The translations under genes and the position numbers were made by a program. This document shows positions 1 to 8,775 of a stretch of 64,000 nucleotides of DNA, in pieces (position 1 is the stretch's first letter; every line of letters starts with the position of its first letter). Under the pieces are notes generated by a model. It saw only the letters and a program-made list of their open reading frames with translations. It was not told the DNA's origin and ran no database searches. This DNA comes from Caballeronia hypogeia (lineage in GTDB: Bacteria > Pseudomonadota > Gammaproteobacteria > Burkholderiales > Burkholderiaceae), in NCBI RefSeq assembly GCF_001544875.2, contig NZ_FCOA02000002.1, forward strand, positions 434,001-498,000, in the 5' to 3' direction.

Positions 1-108
1 GGCGATGCCCGGCTCCTGCCGGATGGCCTCGAGCACGAGCGCGCGATTGAGGTCGCGCACGCGAGGGCCGTTGTATCCGTGTTGATGTCGGGATTGCTTG
101 TTCGACAT
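1..108 (-). CDS. ROK-family transcriptional regulator, N-terminal fragment (cut by window edge)
   Basis: Only the first 36 codons are present; the gene continues off the left edge. The start ATG at 108 follows a GGAG about 9 nt upstream. The visible protein has the segment RDLNRALVLEAIRQEPGIA, which matches the first helix and turn of the winged-helix domain at the start of NagC/XylR/Mlc-type ROK regulators. Those proteins usually have about 390 residues with a sugar-binding ROK domain behind the DNA-binding domain, and the DNA-binding domain senses nothing itself. A perfect 20-bp palindrome lies 56-75 bp upstream of the start and could be its own operator. The family call rests on this short segment alone. 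Confidence 0.6.
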   Translation of the reverse strand, partial: MSNKQSRHQHGYNGPRVRDLNRALVLEAIRQEPGIA

Positions 109-163
109 GTCAGAACGCTCCATTGCAACCGATGGCCGTTGATGCGGTGCCAATGGAACGCAG

Positions 164-183
164 ATTAAATCAATTGATTTAAT
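164..183. promoter_or_regulatory. 20-bp perfect palindrome, candidate ROK operator
   Basis: ATTAAATCAATTGATTTAAT reads identically on both strands and stands out as AT-rich in otherwise GC-rich DNA. It sits upstream of the truncated ROK gene. AT-rich palindromes of this kind are common operators of ROK-family repressors, so autoregulation is inferred. It could also overlap the promoter. Confidence 0.5.
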
Positions 184-233
184 TAAGTCAAAGGCTTTTC
201 GGGAAGCACGGGAAAACACTGATTCCACCGAAG

Positions 234-461
234 TTACGCGCTGCCTTCCTGCATGCGCGGCCATGTGACGCCGGCGAACAGGATCGCGTCGTCCATGTTG
301 AGATAACCGGCGTCGGCGCCGTGGTACGACGCCAGGCGTCCGATAAGCCTGCCTTGCGAATTGACTACCTTGAGGAAACGCTTGCGGACCGGATCTGTCT
401 GCTCAATGAGGAAAAGTTCGCAAAGCGATCAACTCAAGGTCATTGAATGGGACCGTACCAT
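234..461 (-). pseudogene. Small ORF interrupted by an in-frame TGA (possible broken gene)
   Basis: Read from ATG at 461 this frame meets a TGA at 431-429 after ten codons, then runs 64 codons without a stop to TAA at 236-234. The part after the TGA is protein-like (for example VRKRFLKVVNSQGRLIGRL and YLNMDDAILFAGVTWP) and has no ATG, GTG or TTG start near its beginning. A nearby frame (residues GTVPFNDLELIAL) would join it by a single frameshift just upstream. It could therefore be a gene broken by a nonsense or frameshift change, or a gene with a rare start such as ATT. No family was recognised. Confidence 0.3.
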
Positions 462-484
462 CTCGCGTCCAGCAGACGTTTTCC

Positions 485-700
485 TCAGGTGACACGCGCA
501 TGCGCCCGGATGAACGCGCGCAACATGTCCTCCACGGTCGTTTCCAGATTCGCCATTTCGGGCCGCTCTCCCACTGCGGCAAGCGCGTCGCACAAGGTTC
601 CTCGCAGTACTTCACGATGACCTTCCTTCAGTACAAGGAGCCCGTTGAGCGCCAGCGTCGCCGTGAAATCGCGGGACCCTACAGTTTCCGAAAGTTCCAT
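485..700 (-). CDS. Small hypothetical protein (71 aa)
   Basis: The ORF starts with ATG at 700 behind a strong GGAGGACG ribosome binding site. The 71-residue product is soluble and mostly helical, with a C-terminal segment (LETTVEDMLRAFIRAHARV) that looks amphipathic. It has no signal peptide, membrane segment or motif that I recognise. It lies upstream of the interrupted ORF at 234-461 on the same strand, so the two may once have formed a pair. The good ribosome binding site is the main reason for calling it. Confidence 0.4.
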   Translation of the reverse strand: MELSETVGSRDFTATLALNGLLVLKEGHREVLRGTLCDALAAVGERPEMANLETTVEDMLRAFIRAHARVT

Positions 701-932
701 CTCGTCCTCCGCTTCTCTCCCCTCCCGGTCATTCCCGTCGTCTGCGCGACTTCCCGGGGCGTGACCTGCCGATGACTTGCATGTCGCAATTCACGGGCCG
801 CCTCGCTGCCCTACTGTCAAGCATAAGCAAAGAATCGACCGTCACAATGACAGCATCGACATCAGGTACAAAGACGTTCCCTTTCGGCCGACGGGCGAAG
901 GCGGACCGCAACTTGTCGGTCAACTTCCATGC

Positions 933-1724
933 TCAAAGATACTCGACATTTCCGTCCACACTGATCGCCTGGCCCGTGACGTTGCCGGCTGCGGGAGAGG
1001 TCAGGAACAGCGTCATCGCGGCGATGTCCTCGACGGTCACCATGCGCCGCAGCGAGATTTTCTTCAGGTATTCCTCCTTCATCGCGTCGAACGTAATGCC
1101 CAGCGCTTGCGCACGCGCGGCGATCACGCGGTCCATGCGCTCTCCCTGCACGACGCCCGGCAGGATCGCGTTGACGCGAATGTTGCTCGGTCCCAGTTCG
1201 ATCGCGAGCGACTTGGCGAGCCCGACGAGCGCCCACTTGGTCGCCGCGTACGGCGTGCGAAACGCATAGCCGAGACGGCCCGCCACCGACGACATCGCGA
1301 TGATGCTGGCGCGCTCGGACGTCTCCTTCAGCAACGGCACGGCCCTGCGCAGGAAATAGAACTGGCTGTTCAGGTTGGTCGTGACGGTGCGCTCCCATTG
1401 AACCGGATCGAGTTCCTCGACCGGTCCCGTGGGACCCGAAATGCCAGCGTTGTTCACGAGCACGTCGAGACCGCCCAGCGCTTCGCGGGTTCGTTCGATG
1501 ACCGCGTCCACCTGATGCGAATCTCCGACGTCGGCCACGCAGCCGTGCAGCGACGCATGCCTCGACGTGAACCGGTCGATGGCGGCGGCATCGACATCGC
1601 AGATGAAAACTTGCGCGCCCACTTGCAGGAAAGCTTCGGCAATGCCCGCGCCGATGCCCGACGCCGCGCCCGTCACCAGAACGCGCAGGCCCGGTTGCGG
1701 CGTCAATAGTTCGAATGCATTCAT
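933..1724 (-). CDS. SDR-family NAD(P)-dependent oxidoreductase
   Basis: Classical short-chain dehydrogenase of 263 residues, the usual length. The Rossmann glycine motif TGAASGIG is at residues 18-25, NNAG near 92, and the catalytic Ser plus YAATK (Tyr and Lys) lie near 145-163. The C-terminal GNVTGQAISVDGN closes the cofactor fold as usual. The start at 1724 is preferred over one eight codons upstream because it keeps the N-terminus short. It follows a second SDR gene with a gap of 25 bp and shares the strand with an MFS carrier and a BKACE enzyme. A role in oxidising a hydroxy acid or sugar acid is inferred; the substrate is unknown. Confidence 0.85.
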   Translation of the reverse strand: MNAFELLTPQPGLRVLVTGAASGIGAGIAEAFLQVGAQVFICDVDAAAIDRFTSRHASLHGCVADVGDSHQVDAVIERTREALGGLDVLVNNAGISGPTGPVEELDPVQWERTVTTNLNSQFYFLRRAVPLLKETSERASIIAMSSVAGRLGYAFRTPYAATKWALVGLAKSLAIELGPSNIRVNAILPGVVQGERMDRVIAARAQALGITFDAMKEEYLKKISLRRMVTVEDIAAMTLFLTSPAAGNVTGQAISVDGNVEYL

Positions 1725-1749
1725 GTTCGTTCGTCGATCCAGATACACG

Positions 1750-2490
1750 TCAGAGCGTCATGCCGCCCGATACTTCGATCACCGCGCCGTTGATGTAGCT
1801 GGCTTCGTCGCTGGCGAGGAACGCGTAGACGTTGGCGATCTCTTCGGGTTTGCCCAGGCGGCCGATCGGCACCTGCGCGCGCATCTTGTCGAGCACCTCG
1901 CCGGGCACGGTCGACAGAATCGGCGTATCGATGAAGCCCGGCGCCACCGCATTGACGCGAATGCCCTTCGGCCCGAGTTCGCGGCTCCATGTCTTGGTGA
2001 AGCCGATCACGCCGAACTTCGCGGCGGCGTAGTTGGTCTGCCCATAGTTGCCGTAGATGCCCACCACAGAACTCGCGTTCAGAATCACGCCCGAGGCTTG
2101 CGCGATCATGCCGTCGAGGACGGCCTGGCTCGCGTGAAACACGGCGCGGAGATTCACGTCGATGACCGCGTCGAACTGTTCGAGCGTCATCTTTTGCAGG
2201 CGCGCATCGCGCGTGATGCCTGCGTTGTTGACCAGTACATCCACGCCGCCGTGACGCGCGAGCACCGCGGCCACCATCTCGTCGACACTGCGGCGATCGG
2301 ACATGTCGATGCAGAACGCGCTCGCCTCGCCGCCTGCCTGCTGGCATTGCGAAACGACATCGTTCACCGACGCCTGATTCACGTCGCACGCGACGACCAC
2401 CGCGCCCTCCCGCGCGAACTTCAACGCGGTCGCGGCGCCAATGCCCTGCCCCGCGCCTGTCACGACTGCCACTTTGTTCTTCAGTTTCAT
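1750..2490 (-). CDS. FabG-like SDR oxidoreductase (3-hydroxyacyl/3-oxoacyl type)
   Basis: 246-residue SDR with TGAGQGIG at 11-18, NNAG near 90, and a Ser plus NYAAAK catalytic set. The closing [15 protein letters not shown] is typical of FabG-like 3-oxoacyl reductases. ATG at 2490 is used with AAAGAGAACGAG upstream. A fatty-acid synthesis role is unlikely here, because its neighbours are a carrier and a beta-keto-acid cleavage enzyme. Oxidation of a 3-hydroxy acid to the 3-keto acid used by BKACE fits the context but is inference. Confidence 0.85.
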   Translation of the reverse strand: MKLKNKVAVVTGAGQGIGAATALKFAREGAVVVACDVNQASVNDVVSQCQQAGGEASAFCIDMSDRRSVDEMVAAVLARHGGVDVLVNNAGITRDARLQKMTLEQFDAVIDVNLRAVFHASQAVLDGMIAQASGVILNASSVVGIYGNYGQTNYAAAKFGVIGFTKTWSRELGPKGIRVNAVAPGFIDTPILSTVPGEVLDKMRAQVPIGRLGKPEEIANVYAFLASDEASYINGAVIEVSGGMTL

Positions 2491-2516
2491 AGTCTCGTTC
2501 TCTTTCGTTGTGTGAG

Positions 2517-3863
2517 TCACGACTGCATGCCTGCTGCGTTGCCGTTGCCCATGGCGTTCGATGCGCCCGCTTCGCGTCTGATCGCTCTCGCGAACACCGG
2601 CACGAGCAGAAGTCCGAGCACCGATGCCGCGACGATCACGAGAAAGCCCGAGTCGCTGCGGCCGGTGAACGTCTCCGTCATGCCGAACAGATATGGTCCG
2701 ACGAATCCGCCGATCAGCCCGATCGTATTGATGAACGCGAGTCCTGCAGCCGCCTGAATGCCCTGGAGCCGCTTCATCGCGATCGCCCAGTACGAGGGCA
2801 GCACACCGCCGCCGAAGAATGCCGTGACGGCCAGCAACACCATGCGGCCCGCGGGATTCGCGGTGGCGATGAACGCGCATGCGCCCGCCACGAGCCCCGC
2901 CGTCAGTATGCCGAGATACACGCAGTCATTGCCATAGCGACGATGAATGCGCGGCAGGATCAGCACGCCCAGCAGAAAGCCGACACCCACGCTCGCCGAC
3001 AGCAGCCCGACGATGAACGGCGTCTTGACGTGCATCTGCTGAACGATCGCCGGCGTGAAGAAGTACAGGCCGACAAAGGCTACCTGATTCAGAAAATAGA
3101 TGAGGCCGATGAGCACGGTCGTCGGCCGCTTGAGCGCCGCGAACCAGTCCGCCGACGTGAGTTCCGGATGACCGTGCGTATCGATCACCGCGCGCGCTTC
3201 GAGGGCCTCTGCTTCTTCAGAGGAAAGCCAGCGCGCATCGCGCGGGCGCTCGGGCAGCTTGAAGTACAGCACGATGCCTGCGATCACGCTCGGAATGCCT
3301 TCGATCATGAACATCCATTGCCAGCCGTGCAGGCCGCCGACGCCGCCCAGCTGCATCAGCGCGCCGCCGACCGGATTGCCGAGCACGAGCGCGAGCGCCG
3401 GCGCCGTGTAGATCCAGCCGACCGCGATCGGCCGGTCCTCCGGCGCGAACCAGAGCGTCACCATGTACATGAGCGCCGGGAACAGCCCCGCCTCGGCGAT
3501 GCCCAGCAAAACGCGCAGCGCATAGAACGACCATTCGCCCTGCACGAACATCATCGCGGTGGAAAGAATGCCCCAGCTCACCGCGATGCGCGCGATCCAG
3601 CGGCGCGGTCCCACGCGATGCGCGGCGAGATTGCTCGGCACCTCCAGCAACGCATAGCCGATGAAGAAGATGCCCGAGCCGAGCCCGTATGCCGCCGCGC
3701 TGATGCCCACGTCGGCCGCGAGCTGCACTTTCGCCAGCGCGACATTCGTGCGGTCGAGGAACGACATGAAGTAGATCGCGCACATGAGCGGGATGAGACG
3801 CAGCATCGCCGTTTGCGTGGCGGCGCGATGCAGTGCGTCGATTCGTGATTTCGCAGTGTCCAT
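2517..3863 (-). CDS. MFS transporter, anion:cation symporter (ACS) family
   Basis: 448 residues with about twelve hydrophobic segments. The first segment ends in [14 protein letters not shown], the DRxNV signature of the ACS family that carries organic acids such as phthalate, tartrate and hexuronates. Start ATG at 3863 has GGAGACAAAC before it. It lies between the FabG-like SDR (26 bp downstream) and the BKACE gene (about 70 bp upstream), so it probably imports the acid the module degrades. It belongs to the inner membrane. The substrate cannot be read from sequence. Confidence 0.85.
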   Translation of the reverse strand: MDTAKSRIDALHRAATQTAMLRLIPLMCAIYFMSFLDRTNVALAKVQLAADVGISAAAYGLGSGIFFIGYALLEVPSNLAAHRVGPRRWIARIAVSWGILSTAMMFVQGEWSFYALRVLLGIAEAGLFPALMYMVTLWFAPEDRPIAVGWIYTAPALALVLGNPVGGALMQLGGVGGLHGWQWMFMIEGIPSVIAGIVLYFKLPERPRDARWLSSEEAEALEARAVIDTHGHPELTSADWFAALKRPTTVLIGLIYFLNQVAFVGLYFFTPAIVQQMHVKTPFIVGLLSASVGVGFLLGVLILPRIHRRYGNDCVYLGILTAGLVAGACAFIATANPAGRMVLLAVTAFFGGGVLPSYWAIAMKRLQGIQAAAGLAFINTIGLIGGFVGPYLFGMTETFTGRSDSGFLVIVAASVLGLLLVPVFARAIRREAGASNAMGNGNAAGMQS

Positions 3864-3934
3864 GTTTGTCTCCGTTTGAATCGGCTGCCCTTGTGTTTTT
3901 TCGATCGCGGCGCAGGTCGAATGATCAGTAAGCG

Positions 3935-4873
3935 TCAGAGCGTGACCTTGTCGCGCCCTTTGAGGCCGAGCATGGCGCGCGCATCGGCGGGCGTGGCGAT
4001 CTCGAACGAAAGCTCTTCGAGAATGCGGCGGATCTTGCGCACCTGCTGCGCGTTCGATTCCGCCTTCACGCCCCGGGCGATATACACGCTATCCTCCAGA
4101 CCGACGCGCACATTGCCGCCGAGAATGGCGCTCATGGTGACGAGCGGCATCTGATGACGCCCCGCGCCCAGAACCGAGAAGTGATAGTTCTCGCGCCCGA
4201 ACAGACGATCCGCAGTCGCGCGCATGAGGGTCATGTTCTCCGGGTCCGCGCCCACGCCGCCGAGAATCCCAAAGACGGACTGAATGAAGAACGGCGGCTT
4301 GACCAGTCCCTGATCGACGAAATGCGCGAGATTGTAGAGGTGCCCGAGGTCATAACATTCGAATTCGAAGCGCGTGCCCTTGTCTCCCAGCGTCAGCAGG
4401 ATGTGCCGGATGTCCTTGAAGGTGTTGCGGAAGATCATGTCTTCCATGCCTTCCACGTAGTTCTTCTCCCAGTCGTAGCGCCACGACGAAACCTTCGCGG
4501 CGAGAGGATGAATCGAGAAGTTCATCGAGCCCATGTTGAGCGAGCACATCTCGGGCGCCGCCTGCAACGGATAGGCGAGCCGCTCTTCGAGCGTCATGCG
4601 CGTGCTGCCGCCCGTCGTGATGTTGATCACCGCATCCGTCGCTTCGGCGATCGCAGGGACGAACTGGCGGAACAGGTCGGGGCTTGGCGTCGGCCGGCCA
4701 TCGACAGGATCGCGGGCATGCAGATGAATGATCGCCGCGCCCGCCTCGGCCGCTTCGATCGCCTGATCGCGGATTTGCGCCGGCGTGATCGGCAAATGTT
4801 CCGACATGGTCGGTACGTGTGTCGCGCCCGTCACGGCGCATGAAATGATGACCTTGCGGCCCGTATTGCTCAT
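3935..4873 (-). CDS. Beta-keto acid cleavage enzyme (BKACE, DUF849 / Kce family)
   Basis: 312 residues from ATG 4873, which has GAGG about ten bases upstream; an in-frame ATG at 4894 is a weaker start. The family condenses a beta-keto acid with acetyl-CoA and splits it into acetoacetate and a new CoA ester. Visible family features are HLHARDP near residue 52 (zinc-binding histidines), NITTGGS near 90, and VRVGLEDSVY with the conserved Glu-Asp pair in the C-terminal third. The partner SDRs could make its keto-acid substrate from a hydroxy acid. The natural substrate is set by residues I cannot interpret. The AraC gene at 5032 is divergent and is the likely regulator. Confidence 0.88.
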   Translation of the reverse strand: MSNTGRKVIISCAVTGATHVPTMSEHLPITPAQIRDQAIEAAEAGAAIIHLHARDPVDGRPTPSPDLFRQFVPAIAEATDAVINITTGGSTRMTLEERLAYPLQAAPEMCSLNMGSMNFSIHPLAAKVSSWRYDWEKNYVEGMEDMIFRNTFKDIRHILLTLGDKGTRFEFECYDLGHLYNLAHFVDQGLVKPPFFIQSVFGILGGVGADPENMTLMRATADRLFGRENYHFSVLGAGRHQMPLVTMSAILGGNVRVGLEDSVYIARGVKAESNAQQVRKIRRILEELSFEIATPADARAMLGLKGRDKVTL

Positions 4874-4995
4874 CTTTGCTGTCCTCGTCTCCATGCCTGC
4901 TTCGACCGGCCGTCGCTGACGGACGGCGGCTTGTGACAGTCATATTATTGGGATAGCATTCGGACCGAAAGGTCATTTTCGGACACGCGCAAGTC

Positions 4996-5028
4996 CTGCG
5001 AGGACATAGTGAATATGCTGCGAGGACA
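4996..5028 (+). promoter_or_regulatory. Direct repeat CTGCGAGGACA x2, candidate AraC-type site
   Basis: CTGCGAGGACA occurs at 4996-5006 and again at 5018-5028, with a 22-bp period or two helical turns. Phased direct repeats of this length are the usual shape of AraC-family sites. The second copy includes the ribosome binding site of the AraC gene that starts at 5032, which suggests autoregulation as well as control of the divergent BKACE operon. Further upstream TTCGGAC is repeated at 4959-4965 and 4978-4984. Confidence 0.5.
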
Positions 5029-5031
5029 AGC

Positions 5032-6057
5032 ATGACGGCGAACCGGCCACCGCTCAACGAGCGCATGTACGCGCCCTACAAGATCGCCGCGCTGGTGGAG
5101 GTGCTGGCGGAACAAGGCATTGCGCCGGAGGAGAGCTTGCGCGGAACCGACGTCAGCGCCGATGCGTTGCAGGACGCGTCCGTGCTCACCTCCATCGGTC
5201 AATATGCGACGGTGTGCAGGAACGCGGTGTCGTTGTCGTGCGATCCGGCGACGCCCTTCAAGGTCGGCGGGAAGCTGCATCTGTCCGCTTACGGCATGTA
5301 CGGCTATGCGCTGATGTCATGCCTTTCGCTGCGTGACTATTTCAAGCTGGGCGTCAAGTATCACCGGCTCGCGACGCCGATGGTCGCGATCGAATGGACC
5401 GAATATCCCGACAGAATGGTCTGGACTTTCCCCGATGCCTTCGTGACGAGTCCGTCGCGCGAGTTGCGCGAGTTCGTCATCGAGCAGCAGTACACGCAGC
5501 ATGTCACGCACCTTCAGGATGTCGCGGGCGGCGCGTGTCCGCCGATGATGGCGCGCTTCTCGTATCCGGCGCCCGCGCACGCGGACATCTATCCGGAATA
5601 CCTCGGCTGTCCGTGCCATTTCGATCAGGAGCAGTGCGAGCTCATTTACGACAGCGAGATACTCGATCGCAAGCCGCAGCTCGCGCACCAGCTCACGGCC
5701 ACGCTGCTTCAGGAAACCTGCGACCGTCTGATCGGGCAGGCGAAGATTTCCAGCGGCGTATCGGGCGAGGTGTATCAGATCCTGATGAGCACGCCCGGAG
5801 TCTTTCCGGGCATGGAGACGGTCGCGGAATCGATGCACATGACGACCCGCACCTTGCGTCGGCGTCTGGAGGCGGAGGACACGTCGTTTCTCGCGATCGT
5901 CGATGACGTGCGGCGCTCGCTCGCGCTCGAATATCTGAAGACGACGAAGATGAGCACCGATGACGTCGCGATGCTGCTCGGCTTCAGCGACACGGCCAAT
6001 TTCAGACGTGCGCTGAAGCGTTGGACCGGCAAGGGACCGGGGGAGCTGCGGGGCTGA
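5032..6057 (+). CDS. AraC-family regulator with Arabinose_bd-type N-terminal domain
   Basis: 341 residues. The N-terminal 200 residues (starting PYKIAALVEVLAEQGI) have the pattern of the PF12625 domain found in OruR/ArgR-like AraC regulators. The C-terminal 100 residues hold two helix-turn-helix motifs, MHMTTRTLRRRLEAEDTSF and DDVAMLLGFSDTANFRRALK, ending in WTGKGPGELR. Start ATG 5032 follows GAGGACAAGC. It is divergent from the BKACE-MFS-SDR operon and is the obvious candidate activator of it. The effector is unknown. Confidence 0.85.
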   Translation: MTANRPPLNERMYAPYKIAALVEVLAEQGIAPEESLRGTDVSADALQDASVLTSIGQYATVCRNAVSLSCDPATPFKVGGKLHLSAYGMYGYALMSCLSLRDYFKLGVKYHRLATPMVAIEWTEYPDRMVWTFPDAFVTSPSRELREFVIEQQYTQHVTHLQDVAGGACPPMMARFSYPAPAHADIYPEYLGCPCHFDQEQCELIYDSEILDRKPQLAHQLTATLLQETCDRLIGQAKISSGVSGEVYQILMSTPGVFPGMETVAESMHMTTRTLRRRLEAEDTSFLAIVDDVRRSLALEYLKTTKMSTDDVAMLLGFSDTANFRRALKRWTGKGPGELRG

Positions 6058-6106
6058 ACGATCTCGAAGAGATATTCAGGACCTGACGCTCAGACGTGTT
6101 CCGCCA

Positions 6107-7417
6107 TCATTTCGCGGCATCGGCGGTCCGCTGCTGCCGCCATGCGCCGCCCAGCATGCAGACCATCAATGACCCGATGACCGTCAACGCGACGATCGGC
6201 ATGAGACCGAGCGCATAGCTTCCCGTCGCTCCTTTCACCACGCCGAAGAGCCACGAGCCGAGAAAGCTGCCGAGGCCGCCGACCGCATTGACTTGCGCGA
6301 GGACGATGGCGGCTTCACCCGGTGTGAAGTTTTCGTACACGAACGCCCAGAACGGTCCCTTGAACGAATAGATCGACATGAGCGCGATGCACAGCAATCC
6401 GATGGTCACCGCGAGGCTGCTCGTCGCGCCCACGCTCGCGAGTGCAATGCTGACGAGCAGCATCGGCGCGAGCGTATAGAAGCGCCGGTTGCCGCTGATA
6501 TCGGAGCGCTTTCCCCAGACGAGCATCGCGATGACGGCCGCGCCGTAAGGCACGGCGTTCAGCATGCCGGCTTCGAGATTGGTCAGGCCGTGCGACTTGA
6601 TGATCTGAGGCTGCCATACGGCGAGACCCACGGCGGCGGCGGAAATGCTCGCGTAGATGAACGAACACGCGAGGACTTTCGGGTCCGTCAGCAGTTTCAG
6701 CAGCGAGCGCGAGGGCGTATCGGGTTGCGTCGCGCGATCATCGGCGAGGCGGCGTTCGAGCCATTTGAGTTCATCCGCATCGAGCCAAGACGCCTTCGCG
6801 GGACGATCGCTCAATACCCAAAGACACGCGATGCCCAGCAACACCGAAGGAATGGCTTCGAGCAGGAACATCCAGCGCCATCCCGCCATGCCGAGAAAGC
6901 CGTGCATTTCCAGCAGCAATGTTGAAACCGGGGAACCCAGGAATAGCGACAAGGGCACGCCGGTCGTGAAGATCGCGACCACGCGTCCCCGGTAAGCAGC
7001 GGGAAAAAAGTAAGTGATGTAGAGAATCACGCCGGGATAAAAGCCCGCTTCCGCCGCGCCGAGCAAGAAGCGCAAGATGACGAACGATGTCGGCCCCGTC
7101 ACGAATATCGATGCGGCGGCCAGTACGCCCCACGTAATCATGATTCGCGCAATCCAGCGTCTTGCTCCGAAACGTTCTAACAGGAGATTGCTCGGAACCT
7201 CGAACAGAAAATAGCCGAGAAAAAATATTCCGCTGCCAAAGCCGAACGCCTGTGCAGTGAGTCCGAGATCGTCGTTCATCTGAAACGACGCAATCCCGAC
7301 ATTCACCCGATCCAGGTACGCAAAAAAATAACAAGCAATCAGAAAAGGGACAATACGAAGCGTCGCCTTTCTGATCACGCGTTTTTCAATTGCCTCCACT
7401 TCGCTCCCCTGCTGCAT
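6107..7417 (-). CDS. MFS transporter, ACS family (paralogue of the gene at 17061)
   Basis: 436 residues, twelve predicted membrane segments and the ACS signature YLDRVNVGIASFQM near the first helix. GGAGGAG lies 6 nt before ATG 7417, so this start is chosen over the ATG two codons upstream. It is closely similar along its whole length to the carrier at 17061-18350, including PFLIACYFFAYLDRVNVGIA versus PFIIACYFFAYLDRVNVGIA. It ends the long acid-sugar operon, about 120 bp after the porin gene, and converges on the AraC gene at 5032. Organic-acid or sugar-acid uptake is inferred. Confidence 0.87.
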   Translation of the reverse strand: MQQGSEVEAIEKRVIRKATLRIVPFLIACYFFAYLDRVNVGIASFQMNDDLGLTAQAFGFGSGIFFLGYFLFEVPSNLLLERFGARRWIARIMITWGVLAAASIFVTGPTSFVILRFLLGAAEAGFYPGVILYITYFFPAAYRGRVVAIFTTGVPLSLFLGSPVSTLLLEMHGFLGMAGWRWMFLLEAIPSVLLGIACLWVLSDRPAKASWLDADELKWLERRLADDRATQPDTPSRSLLKLLTDPKVLACSFIYASISAAAVGLAVWQPQIIKSHGLTNLEAGMLNAVPYGAAVIAMLVWGKRSDISGNRRFYTLAPMLLVSIALASVGATSSLAVTIGLLCIALMSIYSFKGPFWAFVYENFTPGEAAIVLAQVNAVGGLGSFLGSWLFGVVKGATGSYALGLMPIVALTVIGSLMVCMLGGAWRQQRTADAAK

Positions 7418-7536
7418 CCTCATCTCCTCCAGCAATCAGTGTTCTCGACGCGCTCAAGGCGCAGTCGCATGAACGCGCGCTCATGCCTTCTTGCCGAGGC
7501 CGTGAGCGCGCGTGTTCAGGTCCTTGCCATCCCGCT

Positions 7537-8718
7537 TTAAAACTTGTGGCGCAAGCCTACGCGAATCAACGCCTGATGATCGTTGCTGGACGGCGAGCTC
7601 TGGTTATTGATCGACGCTACCGCCTCGCGATTGCGCGAATCCGTGCCCGACGCCTTCTGATAAACGCCGATGGCATATACGTCAGTACGCTTCGACAGAA
7701 AATAGTCGACGCCGATCTCGCCCTGATGATAAGTCGCGCCTTCGTTTCGACCGGTCGCAGTCGAGACACTGCCGCCGTCAGTGTAGCTATACGCCGCGCC
7801 GATCAGCAGTGCGGGCGTCAGCTGATACTTCAGGTTCAGTTCAGCGCTGTTGAATGTCGCATTGCCGCTATAGCCGGAGGGATTCGGGCCGCTCGTCGTA
7901 TCGCCGAGTCCCTTGAACGCGATGTTCGAATAGATGCCGCCGATCGTCAGCGCGCCGATGTTATACGCCGCGCCCGCGCTGATCGTCTGATACGTGTGCG
8001 CCGACAGATAACCGCTGAACACGGGATACACCGAATTCGCGACGGCGGCCGAAGGCGTGCCCGAGGTCGAATTGCCGAAGAAGCTCACGTTCGGATTGCG
8101 CGCGTTGATATAGCCCACGCCCACTGTCAGCGGACCGCGCGCATATCCCGCGCCCAGCGACCAGATCTGATTGCGTGTCGCGTCGCCCGCCACGCCGCCG
8201 AGGCTATACATGCCGCCGAACGAGAAACCGCCGTACGAGATGCTCTTGAACTTGATCGCGTTGTTGGTGCGATACGCGTTGTTCAGGTTATCCAGATCGG
8301 CCGGATGCGCGCCGATATTGCCCGCCCACTGTGAAGCCGCTTCGAGCGGCCCGACAAAATCGACGTTCAGATCGTATTGACGTCCGAGCGTCACCGTGCC
8401 CCACTGGCTCGACAGGCCGACGAACGCCTGCCGCCCGAATTCGAGTCCGCCCTGCCCGAGCTTGCCGTTGCTCGGATCGAAGCCGTTCTCCAGCGTGAAG
8501 ATCGCCTTCAGTCCGCCGCCCAGATCCTCGACGCCCTTCAGGCCCCAGCGGCTGCCGGACAACACGCCGCTCTGCATCGCATACGAATGGCTTCCGTTCA
8601 TGTTGGTGTTGAACGTCAGACCTTCGTCGATCACGCCATACAAGGTCACGCTGCTCTGCGCATGCGTCAGGCCGGACAGGGTCATGCATGCTGCGCCGAG
8701 CACAAGCTTCTTGTTCAT
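7537..8718 (-). CDS. Gram-negative outer-membrane porin (general diffusion type)
   Basis: 393 residues. A signal peptide (about 20 residues, ending THA) is followed by QSSVTLYGVIDEGL, the standard start of beta-proteobacterial trimeric porins. GSRWGLKGVEDLGGGLKAIF and the final VGLRHKF with C-terminal Phe are also family hallmarks and needed for outer-membrane insertion. Start ATG 8718 follows AAGGAT. Its place between two MFS carriers suggests it passes the same sugar acid across the outer membrane, although these porins are usually not very selective. Confidence 0.93.
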   Translation of the reverse strand: MNKKLVLGAACMTLSGLTHAQSSVTLYGVIDEGLTFNTNMNGSHSYAMQSGVLSGSRWGLKGVEDLGGGLKAIFTLENGFDPSNGKLGQGGLEFGRQAFVGLSSQWGTVTLGRQYDLNVDFVGPLEAASQWAGNIGAHPADLDNLNNAYRTNNAIKFKSISYGGFSFGGMYSLGGVAGDATRNQIWSLGAGYARGPLTVGVGYINARNPNVSFFGNSTSGTPSAAVANSVYPVFSGYLSAHTYQTISAGAAYNIGALTIGGIYSNIAFKGLGDTTSGPNPSGYSGNATFNSAELNLKYQLTPALLIGAAYSYTDGGSVSTATGRNEGATYHQGEIGVDYFLSKRTDVYAIGVYQKASGTDSRNREAVASINNQSSPSSNDHQALIRVGLRHKF

Positions 8719-8775
8719 TTAAGTAATCCTTATTGCATTGATGAGGAATATTTTTGCTGAGAAAGCGCGCAGCCT

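Noticed and set aside
429..431. In-frame TGA as a selenocysteine codon
   Set aside because: No selenoprotein family resemblance and no obvious downstream hairpin of the bacterial SECIS type; nonsense or frameshift is simpler.
729..923. 64-residue minus-strand ORF after the SDR gene
   Set aside because: It needs a TTG start without a ribosome binding site and its C-terminus is a run of Arg and Ser codons; it looks like chance open frame in GC-rich DNA.
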